From Heliorestis acidaminivorans (lineage in GTDB: Bacteria; Bacillota; Desulfitobacteriia; Heliobacteriales; Heliobacteriaceae), in assembly GCF_008933955.1 (NCBI RefSeq), contig NZ_WBXO01000001.1:310001-374000 (forward strand): a DNA stretch of 64,000 nt, given 5' to 3'. A program made the translations under genes and the position numbers. The notes beneath the pieces were generated by a model, which was not told where the DNA came from, did no database searches, and saw nothing but the letters and a program-made list of their open reading frames with translations. Of this stretch, positions 28,282 to 38,667 are shown in pieces. The first letter of the stretch is position 1. Each line of letters starts with the position of its first letter.

Positions 28282-28614
28282 TCATGCAAGGCCTTCCATT
28301 TCCATCCATGCTTTAAGAGCATCATCAATAAAAATTGGTATTATAAAAGCTTCTATACCTTTAGCTAATAATTTATCTGTTGCACCTGCACCAATTTGGC
28401 TTACAAGGACAGCTTTACAATCACTTATAGTTTCGATCATCTCCTCCATTTTACCTTCATTATGATTTTGTCCCCTACAGGCTGGTGATGTAGTACGAAG
28501 TTCTAAAAATCTATAAATGCCTTCTTCAACTTGAAAAATTAAAAACTGTTTCGTTCGACCAAAATGCTGATTAACTACTTTTCCATCACTACTTGCTACT
28601 GCTACTTTTAACAT
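28282..28614 (-). CDS. NifX/NifB-C-terminal-like dinitrogenase iron-molybdenum cofactor family protein
   Basis: A 110-residue protein of the NifX/NafY/NifB C-terminal family. It begins LKVAVASSDGKVVNQHFGRTKQFLIF, with the family HFG motif, and has a CRGQNHNEG segment and CKAVLVSQIGAGATDKLLAKGI. Such proteins bind FeMo-cofactor precursors or other Fe-S clusters. It lies outside any visible nif cluster, between two terminators, so it is probably a monocistronic unit. Function here is not certain. Confidence 0.85.
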   Translation of the reverse strand: MLKVAVASSDGKVVNQHFGRTKQFLIFQVEEGIYRFLELRTTSPACRGQNHNEGKMEEMIETISDCKAVLVSQIGAGATDKLLAKGIEAFIIPIFIDDALKAWMEMEGLA

Positions 28615-28769
28615 TTTGCTTCATCGTCCTTTCAATATTTTTAATTAAAATAATCATTCATATTCAATAAACACAAGACCAGAGTAAAAATAATAAATCA
28701 AATATTGTAGTTAAATTTCACTTATATAATCTTTTCTATCTATGCTTTTTATTTTGAAAGAATAAAAAA

Positions 28770-28800
28770 AGAAGTAAGTCTTATAAAAAGACTTACTTCT
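28770..28800 (-). terminator. Intrinsic terminator after nuoN
   Basis: A 13-bp perfect stem (AGAAGTAAGTCTT and complement, 5-base loop) follows nuoN and is followed on the transcript by a run of seven U. It closes the nuo operon. Confidence 0.9.
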
Positions 28801-28812
28801 TCATTGAAGTGT

Positions 28813-30231
28813 TTAGAATAATGCTTTGGCTGCAATATTAGCCATTTCTGCCAATGGCTGAGGATAGACTCCCAAGACCAAAGTGACAACCATAGATACC
28901 ACAACAGTAAGCTTAATAGCTCCACTAACATGAATTGGTTGATCATCCTTAGGATCGTCTCTCCACATATAGAGACACACATTGAGGTAATAATATACTG
29001 AAATCATAGACATAACAAATCCAATGAATGCTGGCCAAAGAACACCTTGGTCCATAATGGCCGCAAAGAGATATAACTTACCTACAAAGCCTGCCAGCGG
29101 AGGGATACCAGCTAGTGATAGTAAACTAACTGTCATAACTATGGCTAATAAAGGTTGGCGCTGTCCTAATCCCGCGTAGTCAGAAATTTTGTCTGAGTTA
29201 AGATGTTTACCAACTACAATAGCAACTGCAAAAGCACCAATGTTGGCAAAGACATAGATCATGGCATAGAAAAGGATACTTTTTATACCAGCTACGTCAG
29301 CGGCCATCATACCGACAAGCAAATAACCAGCTTGAGCAATAGATGAGTAAGCTAACATTCTCTTAATATTCGTCTGTGGAATGGCAATTACGTTACCAAC
29401 AATCATGGTAATAGCGGCCAAACCAGCAATAATAACTATCCAATCTACACCTGTTGTAACAGGTACACCTTGAATAAAGAGACGAATCATAACAGCAAAA
29501 CCAGCCGCTTTAGACGCTACAGCTAAGAATGCTGTAATTGGTGTTGGTGCACCCTCATAGATATCAGGTGACCACATGTGAAAAGGAATGGCAGCAATTT
29601 TGAAGCCAAAGCCAGCTAAAATCATGATTACTGCAACAGCAAGAGCTGGACTCCATGTGAGACCGTCTACGAGTTCAGGAATGATTGTCGTACCGGTCAA
29701 ACCATATAGTAAGCTCATGCCATATAACATAATAGCTGACGAAGTAGCCCCTAGGATCAAGTACTTAATACCTGCTTCAGAAGATCGACCGTTTCCAAGT
29801 AAAAAGGAAACTAGGACGAAGAAAGTGACAGTCATTAACTCCATGCCAACGAAAAGAGTAATCAGATCATTGGCTGATGCCATAACCATCATACCAAGAG
29901 TGGCAAAAATTATCATAACAAAGAATTCGCCATGGTATTTTGGTAGAGAACGAACATAATCTAAAGAAGATAAGGTGACAAATATTGCTGAAACTAAGAA
30001 GAGTTGTTTCATAAAAACAGCAAAATCATCAACTATCCAGATCTCACGAAAAGTTGTTTCATTAATACCGTATTGAAATGATGTTGCCACTAAAATGGCT
30101 ACCATACCAAAGACAGCTGCGTAACCGATACCTTGATGTCCCTTTTCTCTTGGTGAAAGAATGGTCAAAACCAGTAGACCGATACCCAGGGCGGCCATTA
30201 ACATTTCGGTGGATAGCAAGCTGTAATTCAT
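28813..30231 (-). CDS. nuoN: NuoN, membrane subunit of complex I
   Basis: The 472-residue antiporter-like proton-pumping subunit has about 14 hydrophobic segments and the family motifs KYLILGATSSAIMLYG, FGFKIAAIPFHMWSPDIYEGAPT and RMLAYSSIAQAGYLLVG. Conserved lysines in the membrane (as in GFKIAAIPFH) are present. The ATG at 30231 is preferred because GGAGGTGG lies 11 bases upstream; an in-frame GTG at 30243 would lie within the ribosome site. It is the last gene of the operon. Confidence 0.95.
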   Translation of the reverse strand: MNYSLLSTEMLMAALGIGLLVLTILSPREKGHQGIGYAAVFGMVAILVATSFQYGINETTFREIWIVDDFAVFMKQLFLVSAIFVTLSSLDYVRSLPKYHGEFFVMIIFATLGMMVMASANDLITLFVGMELMTVTFFVLVSFLLGNGRSSEAGIKYLILGATSSAIMLYGMSLLYGLTGTTIIPELVDGLTWSPALAVAVIMILAGFGFKIAAIPFHMWSPDIYEGAPTPITAFLAVASKAAGFAVMIRLFIQGVPVTTGVDWIVIIAGLAAITMIVGNVIAIPQTNIKRMLAYSSIAQAGYLLVGMMAADVAGIKSILFYAMIYVFANIGAFAVAIVVGKHLNSDKISDYAGLGQRQPLLAIVMTVSLLSLAGIPPLAGFVGKLYLFAAIMDQGVLWPAFIGFVMSMISVYYYLNVCLYMWRDDPKDDQPIHVSGAIKLTVVVSMVVTLVLGVYPQPLAEMANIAAKALF

Positions 30232-30232
30232 C

Positions 30233-31750
30233 TTAGAATCCACCTCCTATGGTTGGCGTATCACCAAGCATGTCAAGAAGAGGACCAATCAAAGGTTCAA
30301 CGCCTGCGTTAACCATATCCATCAAGAGAGCTGGGAAGAATCCAGTTACGATAATTACAGCTCCTAAGAGGATTAGGGGTACCATCTCTGGACCTTGCAA
30401 ATCGCGATACTTGTCAAGCTCTGCTCGGCGTGGTCCAAAGAGGACGTTTGCCAATACACGTAGGGTGTAAAGAGCTGTGATGATAATACCAGTAATCGCA
30501 ATCACCGTCATTATTGGGAACTCTTGGAAAGCACCAATGAAAATAGTGAATTCTGGAACGAAAGATATCAATCCAGGCAAACCAAGAGCGGCCATACCAG
30601 CAATCATAAAACCAACTGCTAGGCGTGGCATCTGGTGTGATAAACCGCCTAAATCGGGGATGTATCGAGTATGAGTTTTCTCATATACATGTCCAATCAA
30701 GGCAAAGAATAAGGCAGACATAACACCATGGGCGAACATATAAGCAATAGCTCCGTTAATGCCAATGATATTCATGGCAGCTAAGCCTATCAAGACGAAG
30801 CCCATATGGCTGACTGAAGAATAACCAACAACATACTTCAAATCTTTCTGAGAAAGAGCAATCATGGCCGCATAAGCAACGTTCGCAACAGCAAGTACAG
30901 CTATCAAGGGCGCCCAAAATTTTGCGCCTACAGGAAGTGCTAAAATACCAATACGAATCAGGCCATAACCACCAATCTTTTTCAGTACGCCTGCGTGAAT
31001 CATCGAAACAGCCGTCGGTGCACCAGCGTATCCATCTGGTGACCATGAATGGAAAGGAAACATAGATAAGAGTGAGCCAAAGCCAACTAGTAACAAGAAA
31101 AAGGCAAAGATCTGGAATTCGTCACTAAAATTCGCTTGTTGTAAACTTTCAATTAAGAAAGTTCTCTCGCCAGCAGGATAAGCATTGAGGTACATAGCAA
31201 GTAGACCAACCAATAAGAGTGCTGAACCAATAAGCAGGTAGATAGTTAGCTTCATACCAGCGTATTCTTTGGTAACTCGTTTGCTAGAACCCCAAATGAT
31301 AACCATGATATAAAGTGGAATTACAACCACTTCATAGAACAAGAAGAAGAAGAATAAGTCTTGGGCGATAAAGGTTCCCATAACACCGGCAATCAAAATG
31401 AGTAGCAAGATAAAAAATGTTTTGGGCCTTTTCTCAATATTCCAAGAAGCGAAAACAGCACTAAATCCAATCAAGTTCGTTAAAAGTAACATGGGTAAAG
31501 AAATGCCATCAACGGCCATGATATAGGTTATACCTAAATCTTTAACCCATTGAACTTCTTCAACGAATTGCATACCGCCTTGTGCAAAATCGTAAGTGAA
31601 ATACGCATAAATAGTAAGCAGTAAGGGAATTCCTGTGAATAGAGCAGATAAAGATTTGATCACCTTATGCTCATCTTTGGGAACGAAAGCCAAGGCCAAT
31701 GCCCCAACGAGTGGTGTTAGTAGGGCGATGGTAAGCAAAGGAAAGTCCAC
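30233..31750 (-). CDS. nuoM: NuoM, proton-pumping membrane subunit of complex I
   Basis: The 505-residue polytopic protein shows antiporter-family motifs: AMDLF-like AQDLFFFFLFYEVVVIPLYIM (quoted in part), FPFHSWSPDGYAGAPTAVSM and KYVVGYSSVSHMGFVLIGLA. Glu in FYEVV corresponds to the functionally important glutamate of this family. The GTG start directly follows the nuoL stop with GGAGGTGG upstream. Confidence 0.96.
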   Translation of the reverse strand: MDFPLLTIALLTPLVGALALAFVPKDEHKVIKSLSALFTGIPLLLTIYAYFTYDFAQGGMQFVEEVQWVKDLGITYIMAVDGISLPMLLLTNLIGFSAVFASWNIEKRPKTFFILLLILIAGVMGTFIAQDLFFFFLFYEVVVIPLYIMVIIWGSSKRVTKEYAGMKLTIYLLIGSALLLVGLLAMYLNAYPAGERTFLIESLQQANFSDEFQIFAFFLLLVGFGSLLSMFPFHSWSPDGYAGAPTAVSMIHAGVLKKIGGYGLIRIGILALPVGAKFWAPLIAVLAVANVAYAAMIALSQKDLKYVVGYSSVSHMGFVLIGLAAMNIIGINGAIAYMFAHGVMSALFFALIGHVYEKTHTRYIPDLGGLSHQMPRLAVGFMIAGMAALGLPGLISFVPEFTIFIGAFQEFPIMTVIAITGIIITALYTLRVLANVLFGPRRAELDKYRDLQGPEMVPLILLGAVIIVTGFFPALLMDMVNAGVEPLIGPLLDMLGDTPTIGGGF

Positions 31751-33667
31751 TTACTTTCCACCTCCGATCAGAGCCATAGCAGTTTCTGCACCCATCATAC
31801 CCATGATCGCTACTAACAGCACAACAGCAGCAAAGAATATCATGGCATAATGTTGTAATTGACCCGTTTGAGAAAGTCGCAATTTATCGCCTAACCAACC
31901 TGTAAGTTTAGCTGAGCCATCTACAGCACCATCTACAACGCGAAGATCTATCCAATAGAGAACACGACTAGTGCCAGCTACGATCTTCTCATTCATCCAC
32001 TGATAGATCTCATCAATGTAGAACTTATTGTAGGAAAGCTTGTGTAGGAAAGAAGCTTTTTCAGCCAACATGCTAGCATCAATCCATTTAGCACCATAGA
32101 TAACCCAAGCAAGAGCTATCCCAGCTCCAGCAATTAGCACAGAACTAGCCATGGTCATCAGATCAGCTTGATGTGGAACGTATTCGCCATAGCGTACCCA
32201 GTAGCTGAAACCTTTTTCTACCCAAGGTGCCCCAACGAGACCACCGAAGATTGCTAAAAAGGCTAATACACCCATAGGGGCTAGCATGTTAATAGGCGAT
32301 TCGTGGGGATGATTTTCGGGGTTTTCTTTGCCGAAGAAAGCAACAAAAACCATGCGTGACATATAAAAAGCAGTCATAAATGCTGTAATTTTGGCCACAT
32401 AATAAAGATCAGTATAGCCACCTAATTGAGCCGCTAATACGATTTCATCTTTGGACCAGAAACCAGCAAAAGGTGGTATCCCTGCGATGGCCAACAAACC
32501 GATTACCATAAAACCTGCTGTCCAAGGCATTTTTTTGTATAGTCCACCCATTTGGAAGATATCAGTACGACCATGAATAGCGTGTAAGGCAGATCCAGCA
32601 GCAAGGAACATTAAGGCTTTAAAGAAAGCATGAGTCATCAAATGGAACATGGAAGCCGAAAGACTACCTACACCTAAAGCCAACATCATGTAACCTAGCT
32701 GTGAGACTGTTGAGTAGGCTAGAATTCTCTTCATCTCTCGTTGTGTTATGGCAATGGCTGCCGCAAACAAGGCCGTAAAGCCACCAATATAAGCAATCAC
32801 CATCATAGCTTCTGGAGAGAACTGGAAAAGAGTAAAAGCTCTAGCTACTAGATAAACACCAGCAACAACCATCGTTGCGGCGTGAATCAGAGCTGATACT
32901 GGAGAAGGGCCTTCCATGGCATCAGGTAACCAGACGTGCAAGGGGAACTGACCTGACTTACCGATTGGTCCAACGAAGACCAAAATACCCATCAATGTAA
33001 CTAGAAAAGGATGAGCCAGTGCAAAGGCTGGCATCATTTCAGCCAATTCAACAAACTCTAAGGTGCCAAAGTTAACTTGGATTAACAAGATACCGATGAG
33101 CAAACCAAAGTCTCCAATACGAGTTGTAATGAAGGCTTTTTTGGCTGCTTCTTTGGCTGAGTCTTTAAAGTAGTAGAATCCAATCAGCAAATAAGAGCAG
33201 AGGCCTACAAGCTCCCAGAAAACAAACATTTGCAACAAGTTAGTAGAAATAACGAGTCCTAACATGGATGCTGCAAAGAGACATAGGTATGCGAAGAAGC
33301 GACTATAACCAGGGTCGCCTTTCATATAACCTGTTGAGTAAATCATTACCATGGTGGCAACAAGCGTAACAACAAAGAGCATCATTGCTGTTACTGAGTC
33401 AATAAGCACACCCATGGATACTTCTAAGCCGGGCATAGAGAACCAGCGCATCGAATATACGAGGGGTTCTTCAATTAACTCCGGTCTTTGCAATACGGCC
33501 GCCACTACTCCTAATGCAAGTGCAAAAGATATCACACTTGATATGATAGCCGTTGTTGAAGCTGTCTTTTCCATATTTCTGAAGAAAGAGACAATCAACA
33601 AAAAGGCTACGAAGGGCAGTAATGGAATAAGCCAGGCATTTTCTAAACTAAATTGGGCAAAAGCCAT
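31751..33667 (-). CDS. nuoL: NuoL, proton-pumping membrane subunit of complex I
   Basis: The 638-residue protein is the longest antiporter-like subunit. Conserved parts are FFAYLCLFAASMLGLVIS, FVFWELVGLCSYLLIGFY, FPLHVWLPDAMEGPSPVSALIH and RILAYSTVSQLGYMMLALG. The C-terminal 150 residues would form the long lateral helix and last anchor typical for NuoL. It lies between nuoK and nuoM. Confidence 0.96.
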   Translation of the reverse strand: MAFAQFSLENAWLIPLLPFVAFLLIVSFFRNMEKTASTTAIISSVISFALALGVVAAVLQRPELIEEPLVYSMRWFSMPGLEVSMGVLIDSVTAMMLFVVTLVATMVMIYSTGYMKGDPGYSRFFAYLCLFAASMLGLVISTNLLQMFVFWELVGLCSYLLIGFYYFKDSAKEAAKKAFITTRIGDFGLLIGILLIQVNFGTLEFVELAEMMPAFALAHPFLVTLMGILVFVGPIGKSGQFPLHVWLPDAMEGPSPVSALIHAATMVVAGVYLVARAFTLFQFSPEAMMVIAYIGGFTALFAAAIAITQREMKRILAYSTVSQLGYMMLALGVGSLSASMFHLMTHAFFKALMFLAAGSALHAIHGRTDIFQMGGLYKKMPWTAGFMVIGLLAIAGIPPFAGFWSKDEIVLAAQLGGYTDLYYVAKITAFMTAFYMSRMVFVAFFGKENPENHPHESPINMLAPMGVLAFLAIFGGLVGAPWVEKGFSYWVRYGEYVPHQADLMTMASSVLIAGAGIALAWVIYGAKWIDASMLAEKASFLHKLSYNKFYIDEIYQWMNEKIVAGTSRVLYWIDLRVVDGAVDGSAKLTGWLGDKLRLSQTGQLQHYAMIFFAAVVLLVAIMGMMGAETAMALIGGGK

Positions 33668-33715
33668 TGCCCCATCACACCTACCTTTACTACGAAAGTC
33701 GCATCTAATAATCGC

Positions 33716-34027
33716 TTACAACTTGAGCCAGTTCAGTTCTTCCGCACTGGAAGTAGTGCGATCTCGGTAGATGCTAATGACGAGTGCCAAACCTACAGCT
33801 ACTTCAGCAGCGGCAACTGCAATAATGAAAATGGAGAAGACTTGTCCCTCAAAGCTTCCTGGAGCAACAAACTTATTAAAAGCAATTAGATTCACGTTGA
33901 CAGCATTGAGCATTAACTCAATACCCATCAAAATGGCAATCAAATTGCGTTTAGAGAGGGCACAAAAAAGACCTAAGCAAAAGAGGGCCGCTCCAAGGAC
34001 TAAAAAGTGAGTCAATCCAATGGTCAC
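33716..34027 (-). CDS. nuoK: NuoK, membrane subunit of complex I
   Basis: The 103-residue protein has three membrane helices and the NuoK signature [24 protein letters not shown], quoted in part, with two membrane glutamates ([10 protein letters not shown] and [11 protein letters not shown]). The GTG start overlaps the nuoJ stop (GTGA). Confidence 0.96.
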   Translation of the reverse strand: MTIGLTHFLVLGAALFCLGLFCALSKRNLIAILMGIELMLNAVNVNLIAFNKFVAPGSFEGQVFSIFIIAVAAAEVAVGLALVISIYRDRTTSSAEELNWLKL

Positions 34028-34533
34028 GCTTTTTTCGCCCCCTTGGCAATGATAATAGCGCCAGCCATGGCCACTGTTAAGAGCAAGGCTGCTGCCTCAA
34101 AAGATACAGTGTAGTCTTCTAATAACAGTTTTGCAACACCGCGAACGGAGATTTCATCAGTCGGTGCTGTAAGACCCAGCGGGAAGGTTGTAGTCAAAAT
34201 AGCCCAAGCCATCGTTCCAAAAAGGCCCGCCGCAACGACAAAGCCTACAACAGCGCTTGAATTAAAGGGGTTTGATTCTTTCATGTTAGGCCTGCGCGTC
34301 AACATGACACCAAATGCGATGAGAATCGCAATCGCACCAGCGTAGACCATAACTTGTACAGCCGCTAAATAGTCTGCATTGAGCAATACATAAATACCGG
34401 CTACACCAACAAAAGTCAAAGCCAACAAGAGTGCACTGTGAACGATGTTTTTGAGAACTACAACACCAATCGCTGAGAAAAGAACAATAGCAGCTAAGAT
34501 ATAAAAGGCTATTACGTAGACAGTCTCATTCAC
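34024..34533 (-). CDS. nuoJ: NuoJ, membrane subunit of complex I
   Basis: The 169-residue protein has five predicted helices. Family pattern: [25 protein letters not shown] and [17 protein letters not shown], each quoted in part. The start is GTG after AAAGGGGTGAACGAACT. It lies between nuoI and nuoK. Confidence 0.95.
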   Translation of the reverse strand: MNETVYVIAFYILAAIVLFSAIGVVVLKNIVHSALLLALTFVGVAGIYVLLNADYLAAVQVMVYAGAIAILIAFGVMLTRRPNMKESNPFNSSAVVGFVVAAGLFGTMAWAILTTTFPLGLTAPTDEISVRGVAKLLLEDYTVSFEAAALLLTVAMAGAIIIAKGAKKA

Positions 34534-34540
34534 AGTTCGT

Positions 34541-34975
34541 TCACCCCTTTTCCTCTGTTGTCTGACTTTGTTCTTCTCTATGAATTCGTTCTCTGTCTAG
34601 TGCCATACAATCAAAAACTAATGCATCTCTAGAGTAGCCAGCATAGGCAAACTCTTTCGACCAGACGAGACATTTGGTTGGACAAACTTCTACACATAAA
34701 TTACAGAATAAGCAAAGTCCAGTATTATGAATGTAGCTGTCCAATTGACGTTTGTTATTTTCATCTTTGACAGTTTTTAGCTTAATGGAGCCATTAGGAC
34801 AGTTGTTCATACAAAGTCCGCAAGCAATACATTTACTAACGACTAAGTCCAGACGTCCTCCACGGAATCGGTCTCCTAGCTCCGGTTGCACCTCTGGATA
34901 CTCTTCTGTCACATTTTTACGGAAAAGCTCTCTCAGGGTTACAGCCATCCCTGTCAATAAACTTTTACCCAGCAT
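34541..34975 (-). CDS. nuoI: NuoI, ferredoxin-like subunit with two 4Fe-4S clusters
   Basis: The 144-residue protein contains two CxxCxxCxxxCP motifs (CIACGLCMNNCP and CLFCNLCVEVCP), which bind the N6a and N6b clusters that pass electrons toward NuoB. The ATG at 34975 is chosen because GGAGGG lies six bases upstream; a TTG three bases earlier is the alternative. In an enzyme without NuoEFG, this subunit is the likely docking place of the electron donor. Confidence 0.95.
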   Translation of the reverse strand: MLGKSLLTGMAVTLRELFRKNVTEEYPEVQPELGDRFRGGRLDLVVSKCIACGLCMNNCPNGSIKLKTVKDENNKRQLDSYIHNTGLCLFCNLCVEVCPTKCLVWSKEFAYAGYSRDALVFDCMALDRERIHREEQSQTTEEKG

Positions 34976-34978
34976 CAA

Positions 34979-36061
34979 TTACCCTCCAATCGCTATGCGG
35001 TAGGCATAGATACCGACACCGGTGACCAGGATGTTGGCCAAAGCCAGAGGCAATAGCACTTTCCAACCGAAAGACATAAGTTGGTCAACCCGAAAACGTG
35101 GGAAAGTCCACCGGAACCACATAAAGAGAAAAATCATAAAGTAGGTTTTGGCGGCAAACCAGATCCATCCAGGAATAAAAGCTACAGCGTCGCGCATTAC
35201 AGCAGGCATCGGTGGTGGTTGCCAGCCTCCTAAAAAGACGGTTGTTGCAATAGCTGAAACTGCAAAAAGATTGGCATATTCAGCTAAGAAAAAGAGAGAC
35301 CATTTCATACCGGAGTATTCTGTCATCGGTCCAGCAACAATCTCTGATTCCCCTTCAACGAGGTCAAAGGGCGTACGGTTGGTCTCTGCTGTTGCTGCTA
35401 TTACATAGATCAAAAATGCTACCGGTTGTAAGAATATAAACCAGATTCCTGACTGTGCCTCTACGATAGAAGACATCTTCAAGGAACCAACTAGCATAAC
35501 AACACCAATTAATGAGAAGACTAGCGGAATTTCATAGCTCACCATCTGAGCTACAGAACGCATACCACCTATTAAGGAGTACTTGTTGTTAGAACTCCAG
35601 CCAGCCATCAAAAATGGAATCGTTACTGTAGAAGCAACTGCTAGAAAGTAGAACAAGCCGATATTCAAATCTACGGCAATTAAACCTTCAGAAAAAGGGA
35701 AAACAGCATAAGCTGCCAATGTGGGTACAAAAAGAACGACAGGTGCCAAAAACCATACCCAGCGATCGACGCCTTTTGGGCGAATATCTTCTTTGGTAAT
35801 CAACTTAATCGTATCTGCAACAGTCTGAAGCAAACCGATGGGACCCACACGGTTTGGTCCTGGACGTGATTGCATGTAACCTGCCACTTTACGTTCTGCC
35901 CAGACCAATATAACGGCATTACCAAAAATTATACCTAAGATGGCTGCTAAAGCCACACCGTACATGGTCACGTCTACTACATCGGGATTTCCCAGCAGAG
36001 GATCTAAAAAAGAACGTAAGGTGGCAGCGATGGTTAACAGAATATCTTGATTGGTGTTCAT
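34979..36061 (-). CDS. nuoH: NuoH, quinone-site membrane subunit of complex I
   Basis: The 360-residue protein has about eight membrane helices. Highly conserved cytoplasmic loops are [21 protein letters not shown] and [19 protein letters not shown]. NuoH forms the quinone entry with NuoB and NuoD. The ATG at 36061 has GAGGAA nearby; the longer in-frame start at 36118 would overlap nuoD by more than 30 bases and is rejected. Confidence 0.95.
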   Translation of the reverse strand: MNTNQDILLTIAATLRSFLDPLLGNPDVVDVTMYGVALAAILGIIFGNAVILVWAERKVAGYMQSRPGPNRVGPIGLLQTVADTIKLITKEDIRPKGVDRWVWFLAPVVLFVPTLAAYAVFPFSEGLIAVDLNIGLFYFLAVASTVTIPFLMAGWSSNNKYSLIGGMRSVAQMVSYEIPLVFSLIGVVMLVGSLKMSSIVEAQSGIWFIFLQPVAFLIYVIAATAETNRTPFDLVEGESEIVAGPMTEYSGMKWSLFFLAEYANLFAVSAIATTVFLGGWQPPPMPAVMRDAVAFIPGWIWFAAKTYFMIFLFMWFRWTFPRFRVDQLMSFGWKVLLPLALANILVTGVGIYAYRIAIGG

Positions 36062-36086
36062 TTCCTCGTCTCCCCACCTTGTGGCA

Positions 36087-37181
36087 TTAACAATCCACCT
36101 CTCCCAATACAGGATCAAGAGTACCTAAAGTCGCAACTACGTCAGCAATAAAAGTTCCTCTCGATAGCTCATCAAGTAGTTGCAGGTTAATCATGGCCGG
36201 ACGCCGTGCATGCCATCGATAGGGCTTCGGCGAACCGTCACTGACGAGGTAGAAACCTAAGTCACCACGAGGATTTTCTACATGATGATAAACCTCGCCA
36301 ACAGGTGGCTTAATCATTTTGGGTACCTTAGCCATCACAGGTCCTTCTGGGATTTGCTCTAAAGCTTGCTCGATAATTCTTGCTGACTGAATTATTTCAA
36401 GATAGCGAAGATAGAATCGATCCCAGTTGTCGCCACTCGTGCCCAGAGGCACTTCAAAGTCAAATCGATCGTAAATTCCATAGGGATTAGCTTTACGAAC
36501 ATCGTAATCAACACCAGAAGCTCGTAAAACTGCACCACTAGCTGACATAGCAATAGCTCTTTCAGCACTTAAAGGTGCTACACCTTTTAAGCGCATCTGG
36601 AGAATTTCATTGCCACTGATCAGATCTTCATAGGTCTTTAGCATCTCAGGCAAGTCTTTTAGAAAGCGACGGCACTCATCGAGCCAGCCTTCAGGAAGAT
36701 CCCAACCTACACCGCCTACGCGAATGTAGTTAAAAGTCATGCGTGCGCCACAAAGTGAATTAAATAGATCTAGAATCCTTTCGCGGTCTCGAAAACAATA
36801 AACCATGCCAGTCCAACCGCCTAAGTCTAGAGCTAACACACCAATAGTAATCATGTGAGAGGCAATCCGATTGAGTTCAGCTGTAATCACGCGGATATAC
36901 TCGGCTCTTTCAGGAATTTCTAAGGCCATAAGCTTTTCAATGGTCTGACAGATTGCCAAATTATTATTCATTCCAGAAAGGTAGTCCATCCGATCGGTAA
37001 AAGGAATAGACTGAACATAGGTCCTGTTCTCACAAATCTTTTCTATACCGCGATGAAGATAACCAATAACAGGTGTCGCTTTAACGACAATTTCTCCATC
37101 TAGTTCTAATACAACCCTCAAGACACCGTGTGTCGCCGGATGCTGAGGACCCATATTCAATTCAAAGGTTTGTGTTTGCAA
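36087..37181 (-). CDS. nuoD: NuoD, 49-kDa-type subunit of complex I
   Basis: The 364-residue protein is related to the large subunit of NiFe hydrogenases but lacks the metal-binding cysteines. The quinone-site motif [13 protein letters not shown] is at residues 10-22, followed by [17 protein letters not shown] and RADFK-like C-terminal [31 protein letters not shown]. The start is TTG, supported by AGGTGA. It lies between nuoC and nuoH. Confidence 0.96.
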   Translation of the reverse strand: MQTQTFELNMGPQHPATHGVLRVVLELDGEIVVKATPVIGYLHRGIEKICENRTYVQSIPFTDRMDYLSGMNNNLAICQTIEKLMALEIPERAEYIRVITAELNRIASHMITIGVLALDLGGWTGMVYCFRDRERILDLFNSLCGARMTFNYIRVGGVGWDLPEGWLDECRRFLKDLPEMLKTYEDLISGNEILQMRLKGVAPLSAERAIAMSASGAVLRASGVDYDVRKANPYGIYDRFDFEVPLGTSGDNWDRFYLRYLEIIQSARIIEQALEQIPEGPVMAKVPKMIKPPVGEVYHHVENPRGDLGFYLVSDGSPKPYRWHARRPAMINLQLLDELSRGTFIADVVATLGTLDPVLGEVDC

Positions 37182-37200
37182 AGAATTTCACCTAGCCTAT

Positions 37201-37659
37201 CTACGCTCTTGATTGAAGCTTAAAGGTTTTTCGTAAGGGGTGACCCTCGAACTCCTCAGGTAATAGCAACCGTGTCATGTTGGGATGACCGGCAAAAGTC
37301 ACTCCCATGAGATCGTAAACCTCACGTTCCATCCAATCAGCGCCTGGCCATACAGGTATGACCGTCGGCACTTCAGCTTCACTTTGTGAAGTTAGAGTCT
37401 TCACACATAATTCAAACTTTTTGGAGATGGAAAATAGATTATAAACGACTTCGAAGCCTTTTTCGCCTCGATCGACAGCAGTAAGGTCGCTGAGATAGTC
37501 TAAAGAGAAGTTCTGAGCCAAATGTTCCATAATTGTTACAAGTTTTTCTTTTGGAACAACTACGGCCTGACTTACACCTTCCCCTTCCACTTGAACAACT
37601 TCTTGAAAGGGCGCAAAAACTTCATCTACTGAATACTTTTCAAGTAATGAAATAGCCAT
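37201..37659 (-). CDS. nuoC: NuoC, 30-kDa-type subunit of complex I
   Basis: The 152-residue protein has the family signature WPGADWMEREVYDLMGVTFAGHPNMTRLLLPEEFEGHPLRKTF (quoted in pieces: WMEREVYDLMGV and RLLLPEEFEGHPLRKTF). It joins NuoB and NuoD in the peripheral arm. It starts 1 base after nuoB ends. Confidence 0.95.
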   Translation of the reverse strand: MAISLLEKYSVDEVFAPFQEVVQVEGEGVSQAVVVPKEKLVTIMEHLAQNFSLDYLSDLTAVDRGEKGFEVVYNLFSISKKFELCVKTLTSQSEAEVPTVIPVWPGADWMEREVYDLMGVTFAGHPNMTRLLLPEEFEGHPLRKTFKLQSRA

Positions 37660-37660
37660 T

Positions 37661-38179
37661 TTACAAAGACCCCACTTTCGTCGGGTTTTGCACCTTTTCT
37701 TTGAGCTTCAAAAACCCATCAATCAGTGCTTCAGGACGAGGTGGACAACCTGGAACGTAAACATCAACTGGAAGTATCTTATCTACACCAGGCACAACAG
37801 CATAAGAATCTATAAAAGGACCACCTGTGCAAGCACATGAACCCATGGCAATGACCCATTTAGGTTCAGCCATCTGATCGTATAACCGAACAAGAGGATC
37901 GGCCATTTTATCTGTTACCGTACCAGCCACAACAAGAACATCAGCTTGTCTTGGCGAAGGTCTAAAAACCTCATAGCCAAAACGGGCAATGTCAAAGCGG
38001 CTCGTACCACAAGCCATCATCTCAATCGCACAGCAGGCTAAACCAGAAGTAAGAGGCCAAAAGGAATTACCTCTAGCCCAATTAAAAACTGCGTCAAGAC
38101 TCGTTAAAATGATGTTATTTTTGACGAGATCCTGGACCTGACGTTCATTAAGAACATCTCTGTCCTTTCCTATTTCCAT
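37661..38179 (-). CDS. nuoB: NuoB, subunit carrying the terminal N2 4Fe-4S cluster
   Basis: The 172-residue protein shows the cysteine pattern [20 protein letters not shown] and [14 protein letters not shown] that binds cluster N2, the direct electron donor to quinone. Overlaps the nuoA end by 10 bases, with GAAGGAG upstream of the ATG. Confidence 0.97.
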   Translation of the reverse strand: MEIGKDRDVLNERQVQDLVKNNIILTSLDAVFNWARGNSFWPLTSGLACCAIEMMACGTSRFDIARFGYEVFRPSPRQADVLVVAGTVTDKMADPLVRLYDQMAEPKWVIAMGSCACTGGPFIDSYAVVPGVDKILPVDVYVPGCPPRPEALIDGFLKLKEKVQNPTKVGSL

Positions 38180-38544
38180 TCCAAAGCTCCTTCCTTCCAG
38201 GCGTGCCAGAATCCAACAACTAGAATTGTAATAAATATAAACATTTTAATAAATGCAGGAGTACCTAGTTCCTGGAATGTGACAGCCCAGGGAAACAAGA
38301 ATATGGCTTCCACATCAAAGACAACAAAGACGAGAGCATACAAAAAGTAGCTTGTCTTAAACTGAACCCAGGTATCACCTTTAGTCTCGATACCACACTC
38401 ATAAGTTTCATACTTAGCAGGGCCTTCAGTCTTGGCATATCGAATCGAGATTTTCTGTAACAAGGCTGATACGGCTAAAATGATCAATGGCATTACTAAG
38501 CCAACAGCCAGAAAGATACCTATGCCCAGATAGTCTTTTAACAC
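38170..38544 (-). CDS. nuoA: NuoA, membrane subunit of complex I; first gene of the operon
   Basis: The 124-residue protein has three membrane helices and the NuoA motif [40 protein letters not shown], seen in parts as [10 protein letters not shown] and [16 protein letters not shown] at 38544 is preferred: AAAGGAGG lies seven bases upstream. A GTG 21 bases earlier would overlap that site. The nuo operon runs from here to nuoN with nuoEFG missing. Confidence 0.94.
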   Translation of the reverse strand: MLKDYLGIGIFLAVGLVMPLIILAVSALLQKISIRYAKTEGPAKYETYECGIETKGDTWVQFKTSYFLYALVFVVFDVEAIFLFPWAVTFQELGTPAFIKMFIFITILVVGFWHAWKEGALEWK

Positions 38545-38667
38545 CGCCTCCCCTCCTTTCTCCACGAACTGACATTAAAAACGTCTTCGGATAATGCATA
38601 TAGGGAAGCAAGCTATATCCCAAAAAATTTATATTCTCTATGGAATCAAAAAACCCTTCTAAAAGCT

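Noticed and set aside
38566-38667. Promoter for the nuo operon
   Set aside because: The stretch is A/T-rich with several TATA-like words, but none has a -35 box at the right distance, so I do not assign one.
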